A program made the position numbers and the translations under genes. 64,000 bases of DNA, taken from Paenibacillus sp. (GTDB lineage Bacteria > Bacillota > Bacilli > Paenibacillales > Paenibacillaceae). Numbering within the stretch: the stretch's first letter is position 1; the number at the start of each line of letters is the position of its first letter. The notes under the pieces were generated by a model. That model ran no database searches, was not told the origin of the DNA, and worked only from the letters and a program-made list of their open reading frames with translations. This document shows, piece after piece, positions 50,102-58,251 of this stretch. The stretch lies in contig JAFWEX010000047.1 of the NCBI GenBank assembly GCA_017512705.1, forward strand, positions 25,932-89,931, read 5' to 3'.

Positions 50102-50326
50102 ATGAGAGAGTACACAGTCGTTCCAGGTCCGAAAAATGTTCAAGTAAACCGAGGTGATACTCAGGCGGCTGTTAATTTGTTTTCTGATATCATTAATCAC
50201 AAAGCGAAATCAGGATGGATCTATCAATCGATGGAGTCGCTAGCGGTCACCGAAAAGCCCGGTTGTCTCCAGCAACCCGTTACAACGCATCATTACATGT
50301 TGATCTTCTACAGAGAGATTCAATAA
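50102..50326 (+). CDS. Small DUF4177-like protein
   Basis: 74-aa protein: REYTVVPGPKNVQVNRGDTQ, then an amphipathic helix, W-I-Y-Q-S-M-E-S, a GCL, and IFYRE at the end. The beta-alpha-beta-beta pattern resembles DUF4177. AAAGGATG lies before the ATG. The next gene begins 13 bp downstream. Confidence 0.6.
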   Translation: MREYTVVPGPKNVQVNRGDTQAAVNLFSDIINHKAKSGWIYQSMESLAVTEKPGCLQQPVTTHHYMLIFYREIQ

Positions 50327-50339
50327 TAGCTCAGAAATC

Positions 50340-50846
50340 ATGAGAAACTCAGAATCCGAAGAATTGATTTATAATAACATGCCATCCGAAGAAGAACTAT
50401 TAAGACTCTTACATACACATCACGAAGAAAACGATCCTCGAAGCAGTCTCTATATAAGAACTCATGTTATCCCAGAAATCGATTGGTTGAAGTCTTTGGG
50501 TAACGTTGTAATTTCACTATTGATTGGTCTATTGATCTCTATAGTCATTTTCTATTTCTCAAATCAGTTCATTCCAATGTATGCCTTGCTGAGTGCCCAG
50601 ATTGTTTTCATAGCTAGTATGTTCTTCATGGTTCTAATACGTGCTAGTACGATCCTGATTTGGAGCATTAAAATCTATCAACGTTTGGCACCCATTGAGT
50701 TGAGAAACAAATGTCGTTTTGAGCCAAGCTGTTCTGTGTATATGATACAAGCTATTGAGAAATATGGAGCGGTAAAGGGCGTGTCTCTTGGTATACGGCG
50801 TCTTCGCAAATGTAATATCACCGGTGGAGGATTTGATTATCCTTAA
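50340..50846 (+). CDS. YidD-domain membrane protein with N-terminal extension
   Basis: 168-aa protein. The last 60 residues (YQRLAPIELRNKCRFEPSCS, VYMIQAIEKYGAVKG, IRRLRKCNITGGGFDYP) match YidD, the membrane-protein insertion efficiency factor, with its conserved cysteines. Ahead of it are two transmembrane segments (about 53-73, 78-98) and a polar N-terminus, which ordinary 70-85-aa YidD proteins lack. No good ribosome-binding site is seen, so it may be coupled to the gene before it. Terminator downstream at 50853-50881. Confidence 0.8.
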   Translation: MRNSESEELIYNNMPSEEELLRLLHTHHEENDPRSSLYIRTHVIPEIDWLKSLGNVVISLLIGLLISIVIFYFSNQFIPMYALLSAQIVFIASMFFMVLIRASTILIWSIKIYQRLAPIELRNKCRFEPSCSVYMIQAIEKYGAVKGVSLGIRRLRKCNITGGGFDYP

Positions 50847-50852
50847 TTCAAC

Positions 50853-50881
50853 AAAGGCCCATGGATAATCTATGGGCCTTT
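50853..50881 (+). terminator. Terminator after the YidD-like gene
   Basis: AAAGGCCCAT pairs with ATGGGCCTTT (loop GGATAATCT). Confidence 0.9.
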
Positions 50882-50999
50882 CTTCATTCCGGAATTTAAC
50901 TTATAACTTTGCTTTATTAATAGAAGCTATAACATCTCTGATGAGATCATGTCGACATTAACTAGGTACGGAATGATTGCATTTAGTGGAGGTCACGAA

Positions 51000-51455
51000 A
51001 TGAGAAAAAAGCGATGGATTGTGAGCACAGTTATCTTGATTATCATCCTATTCATGAGCGAGTTAGTGATGTGGTGTTCAGGTAAGGTTGGAGTTCTCAA
51101 CACAGCGTAGAGAGTCTTTTCAGGTGCACCTCATGTTATCGTTCAAGGGCAAACACTGTCTTACCAAGGAAAGGTTAATTGGGAAAATATCCAGAGTAGT
51201 CTCGATAATTATTCGGTAAGCGATGACGGGACGGTCTTGTTGTATAAAGCGAAAGGCACCCCTGTCCCACCACCATGGATTTATGTAAAAAAAGAAAACA
51301 ATACGGGTTTCCGATATAAGTTACCGCGAATCCCTTGGAAACTATTAAAGGGTGTCCACACCATTTGCATGGCTTCTGGACACCCCTTTGATCAAAAAGA
51401 CTATTTGCTCAACAGGACTATTTTACATAATGATACATATCACCGGACTGGATAA
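51000..51455 (+). pseudogene. Broken paralogue of the membrane protein at 56849-57199
   Basis: A good GGAGG and ATG (51000) open a frame that reads MRKKRWIVSTVILIIILFMS and is then stopped by TAG at 51108-51110. The same frame continues with SGAP, QGQTLSYQGKV and KGTPVPPPWIYVKKENNTG, aligning along the full intact copy, where Tyr stands at the stop. The original stop is also lost after PWK, extending the frame to 51455 across a hairpin (51347-51392). One nonsense change thus splits the gene; expression of the rest is unlikely. Confidence 0.85.
51347..51392 (+). terminator. Terminator of the broken paralogue
   Basis: AAAGGGTGTCCA pairs with TGGACACCCCTTT (one bulge). Confidence 0.75.
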
Positions 51456-52266
51456 AATGGCACGGAATATCTTCTTCGATCGCATCAGGAATATACGTTG
51501 ACATAAACTTCATGCCAGGCTCCTCCATGTTGAAGTGACCCACTGATATAATGGCCTTGTTTCGATTGAGCATGCTGCTATCACGAACGTATTCACTGAT
51601 CGAAAAGTCAACGAGTTCCATCGCCAATAATACATCGATATTCTCTTCTTCCATCTCCTGAATAAGTTCATTCGCATCCCCAGAGATGTGGAAAGGAATC
51701 CGGACTTTGCGAACTCTCGTGTTAACATCCCCAATAATGCGTGCCCCTTCTAAATTCATTTTGCGCATCAGCTCTTGAGCAAGCTCTTCAGCAGTACATT
51801 CAGGGATCTCTGTGGTTAATAGGGAAGACCGACCGTCAGAGGTATAATTCTCCCATCCCATTTCTTTGGCAAATCCATAGAAAATACCATCCACATACGA
51901 TCCATCTGACATCGGGATGCCGGAATGCACATAGTCGTGATTACGCCACACAACGATCTGATTGTCGTCCAACAATTTTTTCTTGGCCAGAAAAGTCTCA
52001 TTCTTTGATTCCAGCAACCACTCCTGATGATCTCCATGATTCCAGAACAACGCTTCGTGAACAATGATCAGGTTAGCTCCCAGTTCCTTGGCTTTTCGAA
52101 TGACATCAACACTGGCAAAAACAGTGGTCACAATCCCCGTACATTCCTGATCTGTGTTACCATACAGAACAATGTCCCGAGTCGTCTCTTCTGTTATTTT
52201 CTGACCCAGGATGTAATCACCTTTATGATAGGCCTTGATTTTAGAGATGACCTGGTTAATCTTCAC
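51418..52266 (-). CDS. Nif3-like (DUF34) dinuclear metal protein
   Basis: 282-aa member of the NIF3/YbgI/YqfO family, ring-shaped hexamers with a two-metal site. Likely ligands are His in VHEALFW, His residues in NHDYVHSG, and the C-terminal His/Glu of VGHFNMEE. It starts with an ATGA overlap of the PTS stop codon, so it belongs to the same operon and is translated with it. Family function is disputed (GTP cyclohydrolase-like or metal insertion); the operon implies a role linked to the imported sugar. Confidence 0.85.
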   Translation of the reverse strand: MKINQVISKIKAYHKGDYILGQKITEETTRDIVLYGNTDQECTGIVTTVFASVDVIRKAKELGANLIIVHEALFWNHGDHQEWLLESKNETFLAKKKLLDDNQIVVWRNHDYVHSGIPMSDGSYVDGIFYGFAKEMGWENYTSDGRSSLLTTEIPECTAEELAQELMRKMNLEGARIIGDVNTRVRKVRIPFHISGDANELIQEMEEENIDVLLAMELVDFSISEYVRDSSMLNRNKAIISVGHFNMEEPGMKFMSTYIPDAIEEDIPCHFIQSGDMYHYVK

Positions 52267-53690
52267 GCTTTCGCCCCCCCGACATCTTCATTTAATTTCA
52301 TAAACAACATGATCACAAAACCGGAAATGGCAGCGATGGCAAGCGTAATCCCCAACGCAACATAGTTCCAAGTGGAACCACCAACAAATGCAGCGATGCC
52401 ATACACCCCATTGGACGTACTCAGAACGTGAGCCGTCAGTTTCATTAATCCTGCTCCCAGACCTGCAATCCCTCCGGAGATCGCTCCGGCAATCAATGGC
52501 GTCTTATAAGGAACGGACAATCCGTACAACATCGGTTCGCCCACCCCGCCCAAGAACCAGGTGATGATATATCCGAATGTTAGTTTTTTGTTCGTTTTAT
52601 TTTTGAACTTATACGCACATGCCAGAGCTACACCCGCCGCAGACCAGCTCGCGCAGATGATTCCCGGCAACAAGAAGTTATCATAACCCAGGAGAGGGAA
52701 CGTAACAAACAAGTAAGTCATCAATACCATGTGCATACCTGTAAGAACCAATAAGGTGAAGGTAGCCCCAATCACAGCGACAGCTAACGGTCCTGCCACG
52801 TCATTCAAGGCAATAATGGCATCTGCGATGTATTGACCAAGATATCCCCCAAGCGGAGCCAACCCAGCGAATGCAATAGGAAGCATAACTACCAATGTAC
52901 CAAAAGGAACAGCAAATACTTTTAATGTATCCGGTGTATACTTTTTAAACCAATTTTCCACGTAACTCATAATCCACACAATCAGGAGCATCGGGATAAC
53001 CGTGCTGGCATAACTTTGGGTCGCTGCAGGTATGCCATATACGCTGAACGGTTGACCATCTGCAGCCATCTGCATGAATGTTGGATGTAGTAGCGCGCCA
53101 CCCAGCAACATAGCAATAGGCACACTGACATTCAGCTTACGCGCTGCCGACCAGCCTAGGAAGATTGGCAAGAAATAAAATCCCGCATCCCCGATAAATG
53201 CGAAGAGCTTATATATATCAGCTTCCGGCGAAACAACATTCAGCAGGCTTGGCCCGATGATCGCAATAATCGTCTTACACAAGGAAGCTGCTAATAAAAT
53301 TGGAATCAATGGCGTCAAGCTTCCAGCCAAGTAATCAAATATTGAATTGATAACACTTTTGAATGTCTTTTTTTGTTGACTCGCGGCCGGTGTTTTTACC
53401 GATTTCTGTTCAACGGCTTCACCTGATTCGCCACCCATTTCACCCACCAGAGCGTCGTATACCGCAGTTACCTGAGTACCGATAATGACCTGATACTGAC
53501 CTCCTGAACGGGCTACTCCAACGACCTTCTCATTTTTTCTGAGTTCATCGTCTTCAGGAATGCTCATATCTTTCAGATTAAACCGCAGTCTTGTCATACA
53601 ATGAGTGACACTTTCAATGTTGGCCTTGCCGCCAACTCCCTCTAGAATTTTCGCTGCAGCAGATTGAAATTCTTCATTTTTTTTACTCAT
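52263..53690 (-). CDS. PTS EIIBC permease, beta-glucoside family
   Basis: 475-aa permease from the ATG at 53690, with GGAGGG 9 nt upstream; the longer frame lacks such a site and crosses the RAT 5 terminator. EIIB is residues 1-90 with phospho-Cys31 in THCMTRLRF. EIIC follows from about 115 with ten or so helices, including GGALLHPTF, GIPAATQSYASTVIPMLLI and GGVGEPMLYGLSVPYKTPLIAG. No EIIA domain or EIIA gene is present, so it must borrow one. No glycosidase is in the operon, so the sugar is unknown. Confidence 0.92.
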   Translation of the reverse strand: MSKKNEEFQSAAAKILEGVGGKANIESVTHCMTRLRFNLKDMSIPEDDELRKNEKVVGVARSGGQYQVIIGTQVTAVYDALVGEMGGESGEAVEQKSVKTPAASQQKKTFKSVINSIFDYLAGSLTPLIPILLAASLCKTIIAIIGPSLLNVVSPEADIYKLFAFIGDAGFYFLPIFLGWSAARKLNVSVPIAMLLGGALLHPTFMQMAADGQPFSVYGIPAATQSYASTVIPMLLIVWIMSYVENWFKKYTPDTLKVFAVPFGTLVVMLPIAFAGLAPLGGYLGQYIADAIIALNDVAGPLAVAVIGATFTLLVLTGMHMVLMTYLFVTFPLLGYDNFLLPGIICASWSAAGVALACAYKFKNKTNKKLTFGYIITWFLGGVGEPMLYGLSVPYKTPLIAGAISGGIAGLGAGLMKLTAHVLSTSNGVYGIAAFVGGSTWNYVALGITLAIAAISGFVIMLFMKLNEDVGGAKA

Positions 53691-53757
53691 ACTTGTAGAC
53701 CCTCCCCAATGTAATTTAAAGGCATTCTTGAATTGTTCGCTTGCTGCTTTTTTATAT

Positions 53758-53829
53758 AAAAAAACCCAAGGCAAAAGTGAGCTATGCTCATTTCACCTTG
53801 GGTAATGCCTCCATGACGAGTTACAATCC
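53758..53829 (-). promoter_or_regulatory. RAT 5 antiterminator plus terminator, before the second PTS gene
   Basis: Minus-strand 53829-53801 reads GGATTGTAACTC...GGCATTACC. It begins inside the antiterminator gene: the TAA stop is part of the RAT. CCCAAGGTGAAATGAGC pairs with GCTCACTTTTGCCTTGGG, followed by seven T. Its 3' arm (GGCATTACC) differs from the GGCAAAACC of RATs 1-4. Confidence 0.88.
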
Positions 53830-54663
53830 CTGATTTTCGATTTTAGCATTTCTGAAGATTCGATAGATGTGCATCATTAAGTATAGAACTTCACCTTCTG
53901 TGCTTTGGGAGTCCAATTTGTCATCTATAAATTGGCTGACCATATAAGCGCATTCATAGACGCGAGGATGTAATTCTTTGATAGCCAAGATCAGATCCCC
54001 GTTATCATCTTTGAATTGTGATTGATCTTTAACCCTTTTCAAGAAATATCTTAGATGCATCGCAAAACGATTGTAATTAAAATCATTCCTGTCCACCGTA
54101 ATGGAAAAGAATGTTTCAATCTTATCGATGATTTCCAGAATAAGTTCCTCTGTTACTGTGCTTTCGTCGGCTTCTCGTTCTTCTTCTGCATTCACAAAAT
54201 GCATGGCTATGTTGGTAATTTCACTGTCTGGCAGTTTAACGTGCAGCTTCTCCATAATGAGCTTCACCGCATATCGTCCCAACTCTGTTTCTTTTGGATA
54301 TAGCTGCTCTACATCGTATGAGAACAACATTTTCATCTTTTTGTATTTCTGCAATCGAATGATAGCAAAATTAATATGATCGGCCAGGCTGACCACCAGA
54401 TTCGGGTTCAGATTGCTTGCAATCTCCATTCGTGCTTCCTGCACAATAAGTGCAGCAACTTCAAATACATTTTCCGGAATCTCCTGAATAAGGTTATAGA
54501 ACTTGCTATCAATGCGATAAAACGTCATCGAAATTTGATTCAAGTCTGTAATCTCGTAAGGCATCGCTGGAAACCCAATCCCTTTGCCAAAAGCGATCAA
54601 CTCGTTATTAAGACTGTCCACACATAAGGCTACGTTGTTATTTATTTTCTTAATAGCCTGCAT
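53821..54663 (-). CDS. Transcriptional antiterminator, BglG/LicT family (second)
   Basis: 280-aa protein from the ATG at 54663 (AAAGGTGG upstream). An RNA-binding CAT domain (about 1-55) precedes PRD1 and PRD2; all four conserved histidines are present (His96, His155, His203, His265). The CAT domain differs strongly from that of the first LicT (SLNNELIAFGKGIGF, MPYEITDLNQISMTFYRID), in line with the different RAT arms in front of and behind this gene. It should control itself and the PTS-Nif3 genes, separate from the licT locus. Confidence 0.92.
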   Translation of the reverse strand: MQAIKKINNNVALCVDSLNNELIAFGKGIGFPAMPYEITDLNQISMTFYRIDSKFYNLIQEIPENVFEVAALIVQEARMEIASNLNPNLVVSLADHINFAIIRLQKYKKMKMLFSYDVEQLYPKETELGRYAVKLIMEKLHVKLPDSEITNIAMHFVNAEEEREADESTVTEELILEIIDKIETFFSITVDRNDFNYNRFAMHLRYFLKRVKDQSQFKDDNGDLILAIKELHPRVYECAYMVSQFIDDKLDSQSTEGEVLYLMMHIYRIFRNAKIENQGL

Positions 54664-54885
54664 TAGCAACCCACCTTTAATATCTTCATTGTAGGCAACG
54701 TTTGAGGGATGACATAGCTGATGGCCTGCAACACACTCTAAGATTTAAATGGCGACCGTAATTTGTACATGACACCCTCTTGTCTGTTTCCTGCTTCACT
54801 TCAGGATTCCTCGAGTATTTCCCCTAATTCTTCATCCTTCTCGCTGCTCAACACCACACTCCATGGGATATATCCCAAAATATGG

Positions 54886-54951
54886 AAAAGGCATGACCCA
54901 AAACATGTATATTTTACATGTCCTGGGTCATGCCTTTGCAGTAACAAGCCC
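54886..54951 (-). promoter_or_regulatory. RAT 6 antiterminator plus long terminator, before the second antiterminator gene
   Basis: Minus-strand 54950-54926 reads GGCTTGTTACTGCAAAGG then CATGACC. The arm AAAGGCATGACCCA pairs perfectly with TGGGTCATGCCTTT, continuing into ACATGTA/TACATGT, a stem of over 20 pairs, then TTTT. The GGCAT-ACC arm matches RAT 5, not RATs 1-4. The rest of 54664-55147 shows no gene; leader and promoter DNA only. Confidence 0.85.
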
Positions 54952-55105
54952 ATATTTAAGCTACCATATTATTTATGGTTTAGCAAGCGTTCTCTTTTAA
55001 TTCATTAGGACAATAGAGGGACCCTGCTTGCCCTTCCATTGGGGGCCGGACGTCCCATCTTGTCGAATAACATATAACAAGTGAATATCTTGGCACGTCA
55101 TATGT

Positions 55106-55138
55106 AAAAAGAAGAACCCATAAACCATCTATGGGCTC
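55106..55138 (-). terminator. Terminator after the DinB gene
   Basis: Minus-strand GAGCCCATA pairs with TATGGGTTC (G-T pair allowed), followed by TTCTTTTT. Confidence 0.75.
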
Positions 55139-55147
55139 CCTATGAAT

Positions 55148-55684
55148 CTACAGTCCCAGATTGAGTTTCAATCGATCCAACTGTAAAAAATGATGTCTGT
55201 AATGCATAGCGATCAACTCGAACCACTCTTGTGCATTTAATGCTCCCATGCTTGGGTGAAGCACTTTACGTCCTATGGTTACCTCGTCCAGAACAGCCGC
55301 TTTACTTCGCATCTGCTCTAGAACCTGTTGAAGTCCCTCGAACAGTTGTTGCTTGCTTTCGGGCGGTTGTGGTATATATTGCGGAGATGCGGGGAGTTTC
55401 ACACGGATCGGTGGGAATTGTCCCAGTTCAAATATCTGACTGCCCAGCTCCGTTTTTTCCGTATCTGCATGCACGGTCTGCTCATCATTGGCCAAACAAC
55501 GCTCGATATTGCGCAATTGCATGAATAATGCAGATTGAATCAAATGTACATACATTTGTCCAATGGACCATTCTTCCTCATTTTCTTTTTGAAGTAACTC
55601 ATTCATATCCAATTCATTCAGCTCTGCCATATATCTCTCCATAGTAGTCTCGAAGGACTGCAATACTTCCTGGGTACTTTTCAT
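55148..55684 (-). CDS. DinB-family protein
   Basis: 178-aa four-helix-bundle protein of the DinB/YfiT group. Possible metal-binding histidines lie in WSIGQMYVHLIQSALFM, at the usual N-terminal place, and in EWFELIAMHYRHHFLQLDRL near the C-terminus, giving a three-His site. Many members are thiol transferases using bacillithiol; the role here is open. It follows the WYL regulator, which is separated by its own terminator. Confidence 0.82.
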   Translation of the reverse strand: MKSTQEVLQSFETTMERYMAELNELDMNELLQKENEEEWSIGQMYVHLIQSALFMQLRNIERCLANDEQTVHADTEKTELGSQIFELGQFPPIRVKLPASPQYIPQPPESKQQLFEGLQQVLEQMRSKAAVLDEVTIGRKVLHPSMGALNAQEWFELIAMHYRHHFLQLDRLKLNLGL

Positions 55685-55725
55685 TGTTCAAACAACTCCT
55701 CTTCATCCGGGATATCTCCCAGTAT

Positions 55726-55763
55726 AAAAAAGCACTACTGACAAGAGTATGTCAGTAGTGTTT
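55726..55763 (-). terminator. Terminator overlapping the 3' end of the WYL regulator
   Basis: Minus-strand ACTACTGACA pairs perfectly with TGTCAGTAGT, followed by six T. The upstream arm contains the last codons and the stop. Confidence 0.9.
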
Positions 55764-56699
55764 CAAGATGTCATTTGCGATTTCCCGTATCCGGATACGT
55801 AGTGATTGTGGCTCCATCACTTCGATATCTCCACCAAGTCCAAGTAAATGATGCACTATTTCCTCCGGATTACGAACACGAAAATCAAAAACAATACGTT
55901 GCTCTTCTTCCTGAACGTGATCGATATAAAAATGAAGAACCTCCCTAATCTGGTCAGCAACATCTGATGTTGCACGGACCAGCACATGTTCATTCCGATC
56001 ATCTGGCGGCTGGTACTGATTCAGATCAAAATCTGGCGGTAAAAGAAAACGCTCCTCCAGCACGGAAAGCTCTGTCATGCGGGACAACCGAAAATGTCGA
56101 ATGTCCTGCCTTAGATCACACCTCCCCAGCAATACCCAATTCTCCCGTATGAGGGTCAGCCCATAGGGTGCAACGACACGCTGGCTAGAGCGCTTCCCGT
56201 CCGCTCCCGGCATTTTTTTCAGATACATAAAACAAATTTTGCGTTGTTCAAAGATCGCATTGCGTATATCGCTAAGATACGTTCTCACCAACAAGGTTGT
56301 ATCAGGCCCCATCGGGTGAAGCACGCGCATCGTTTCTTGCACACGCGAGGTCGCTTCACGAATGGCTTCTGGTAAAATGGCTTCAATTTTGCGTTGTGCC
56401 GATTTGGCTTCAATGCCGTAGGCGGCATCCCATCGCTGTTCAACAAATTTAGCTCCCATGAGCAAGGACACCGCTTCTTCTGCTGTGAAGCTGACCGGAG
56501 GAAGAAAATAACCTTCCATCAGGGAATAACCATGACCCGGAGCGCCTATAATTGGAACACCTGCCTCACTCAATGCCTGGATATCCCGATATATCGTGCG
56601 AACACTTGTCTCGAATTGAGATGCCAAATCCTCCGCCCTGATCAGCTTGGTTCGTTGAAGTTCAAGCGTGATTGCGAGCTGTCGCTCCGTTTTGTTCAT
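55752..56699 (-). CDS. YafY-type HTH-WYL transcriptional regulator
   Basis: 315-aa protein. The N-terminal HTH_11 (residues 5-60: RQLAITLELQRTKLIRAEDL, FETSVRTIYRDIQALSEAGV) is followed by a helical part and a WYL domain (about 140-225: ICFMYLKK, RVVAPYGLTLIRENWVLLGRC, IRHFRLSRMTELSV) and a WCX C-terminal extension. WYL domains bind nucleic acid or nucleotide ligands and often control stress or defence genes. Its target may be the neighbouring DinB gene. Confidence 0.9.
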   Translation of the reverse strand: MNKTERQLAITLELQRTKLIRAEDLASQFETSVRTIYRDIQALSEAGVPIIGAPGHGYSLMEGYFLPPVSFTAEEAVSLLMGAKFVEQRWDAAYGIEAKSAQRKIEAILPEAIREATSRVQETMRVLHPMGPDTTLLVRTYLSDIRNAIFEQRKICFMYLKKMPGADGKRSSQRVVAPYGLTLIRENWVLLGRCDLRQDIRHFRLSRMTELSVLEERFLLPPDFDLNQYQPPDDRNEHVLVRATSDVADQIREVLHFYIDHVQEEEQRIVFDFRVRNPEEIVHHLLGLGGDIEVMEPQSLRIRIREIANDILKHY

Positions 56700-56848
56700 G
56701 TTTGTTCAATCCCCTACGGTTTAATTCCTTGATTACGATACATGTTTAATCATATCATGGATGAAACCATAATTACCGAAAAATGGCTGCAGCAACGCAA
56801 TTCAACTCTGGTCGCCATTGTTATGGATACATAATTGGAGGTCAGCAT

Positions 56849-57199
56849 ATGCGTAAAAAACGTTGGATTGTGAGTATAATCATTTTGATATTCATCATCA
56901 TACTGCCTTTGAGTGAATTCATGCTGCTGTCTTCGGAAAAGGTTGGCATTCTGAATACAACATACCGATTCATGTCAGGTGCACCTCCTATTCGCACGCA
57001 GGGACAGACCTTGTCTTATCATGGAAAATTGAAAAAGGAAGACATCTCGAACAGCTTAGAAGCGTTTTCTACAAGTGATGAAGGGACGATTTTATACAAA
57101 GTCATTGGCACTCCCGTCCCACCTCCATGGATTTATGTTATAAATGAGAATCATACCGTTTTTCGTTATACATATCCTCATCTCCCTTGGAAAATGTAA
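56849..57199 (+). CDS. Small membrane-anchored protein, intact paralogue
   Basis: 116-aa protein from the ATG at 56849 behind GGAGG. A basic N-terminus (RKKRW) and hydrophobic helix (about 7-28) are followed by a polar extracytoplasmic part with KVGILNTTYRFMSGAPP, GQTLSYHGKLKKED, and KVIGTPVPPPWIYVINENHT. The broken copy at 51000 aligns along its full length. Family unknown; a strong terminator follows. Confidence 0.75.
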   Translation: MRKKRWIVSIIILIFIIILPLSEFMLLSSEKVGILNTTYRFMSGAPPIRTQGQTLSYHGKLKKEDISNSLEAFSTSDEGTILYKVIGTPVPPPWIYVINENHTVFRYTYPHLPWKM

Positions 57200-57208
57200 A
57201 TCACAATA

Positions 57209-57239
57209 AGCCTTTCAGATCATATCTGAAAGGCTTTTT
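57209..57239 (+). terminator. Terminator after the intact paralogue
   Basis: AAGCCTTTCAGAT pairs with ATCTGAAAGGCTT, followed by TTTT. Confidence 0.92.
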
Positions 57240-57415
57240 GTGTTGTAGGCTATTGTTTCATGGGCTTTTGATCCATAGCTTACTTCCATTGAACTTCACC
57301 ATATAAGCTCAGTTACATAAGCTCTACTACATAAGCACTTCTTAAGCAATTTATAAGCACGCTTCTCATTGAGCTTCTCTTCCAACTCACGTTCACCCCA
57401 CTCCGCAAGCATCCC

Positions 57416-58171
57416 TCAACCGAATCGGCCACTGATATAATCCTGTGTACGCGCATCGACGGGTTTGGAAAACATGCTCTTCGTAGCCGAATACTCTACA
57501 ACCTCACCGTTCAGGAAGAACACGGTCTGTTGCGAGACACGTGCTGCCTGCTGCATGTTGTGAGTAACCATCACAATGGTGTAACGTTCCTTCAACTCAT
57601 GCGTCAGCTCCTCAATCTTGAAGGTGGAGACTGGATCAAGAGAGGCCGTCGCTTCATCCATCAGCAGAATATCCGGTTCCACAGCCAGAGCACGTGCGAT
57701 GCAGAGACGTTGCTGCTGTCCACCTGACAGACTAAGCGCTGAACGCTTCAGGTTGTCTTTGACTTCATCCCAGAGAGCGGCGGAACGCAGGCTGCGTTCA
57801 ACGATCTCGTCGAGCTTTTTTTTGCCATGAATCCCGTGTTGTCTTGGTCCAAACGCAATGTTGTCATAGATGGATTTCGGAAAAGGATTCGGTGATTGGA
57901 ATACCATTCCGATCTTCTTGCGCAGTGTCTCCACGTGCACGTCACCACTATAGATATTGGTTCCACCAACAGCCACTGTTCCTTCAATGCGTCTGCCCGG
58001 GATCCGGTCATTCATACGGTTCAAGGTCCGCAGCAGCGTGGATTTCCCACAACCGGATGGACCGATAAACGCTGTAATGGCGCGTTCCGGGATCGCAATG
58101 GAAACGTCTTTTAGCGCCTGAAACTGGCCGTAGAATAAATTCAGCTTATTAATTTCAATAATCGATTGCAC
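57416..58171 (-). CDS. pstB: Phosphate ABC transporter ATPase
   Basis: 251-aa ATPase of the high-affinity phosphate importer. Walker [10 protein letters not shown], the PstB signature [13 protein letters not shown]-loop [18 protein letters not shown], signature [15 protein letters not shown], Walker [15 protein letters not shown] and the switch His in VTHNM are all present. The GTG start follows GGGAGG. It is the last gene of pstSCAB; no phoU follows. Confidence 0.96.
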   Translation of the reverse strand: MQSIIEINKLNLFYGQFQALKDVSIAIPERAITAFIGPSGCGKSTLLRTLNRMNDRIPGRRIEGTVAVGGTNIYSGDVHVETLRKKIGMVFQSPNPFPKSIYDNIAFGPRQHGIHGKKKLDEIVERSLRSAALWDEVKDNLKRSALSLSGGQQQRLCIARALAVEPDILLMDEATASLDPVSTFKIEELTHELKERYTIVMVTHNMQQAARVSQQTVFFLNGEVVEYSATKSMFSKPVDARTQDYISGRFG

Positions 58172-58251
58172 AGTGTGCCCTCCCGGTGATGAATTAGAAT
58201 ATACTTTTTTCAGCAGATGCTCTAAGTCAAAAATAATGCTTGGCGCCTATC

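Noticed and set aside
54763-55008. 81-aa plus-strand ORF over RAT 6
   Set aside because: It runs across the RAT/terminator structure on the other strand and has no start signals.
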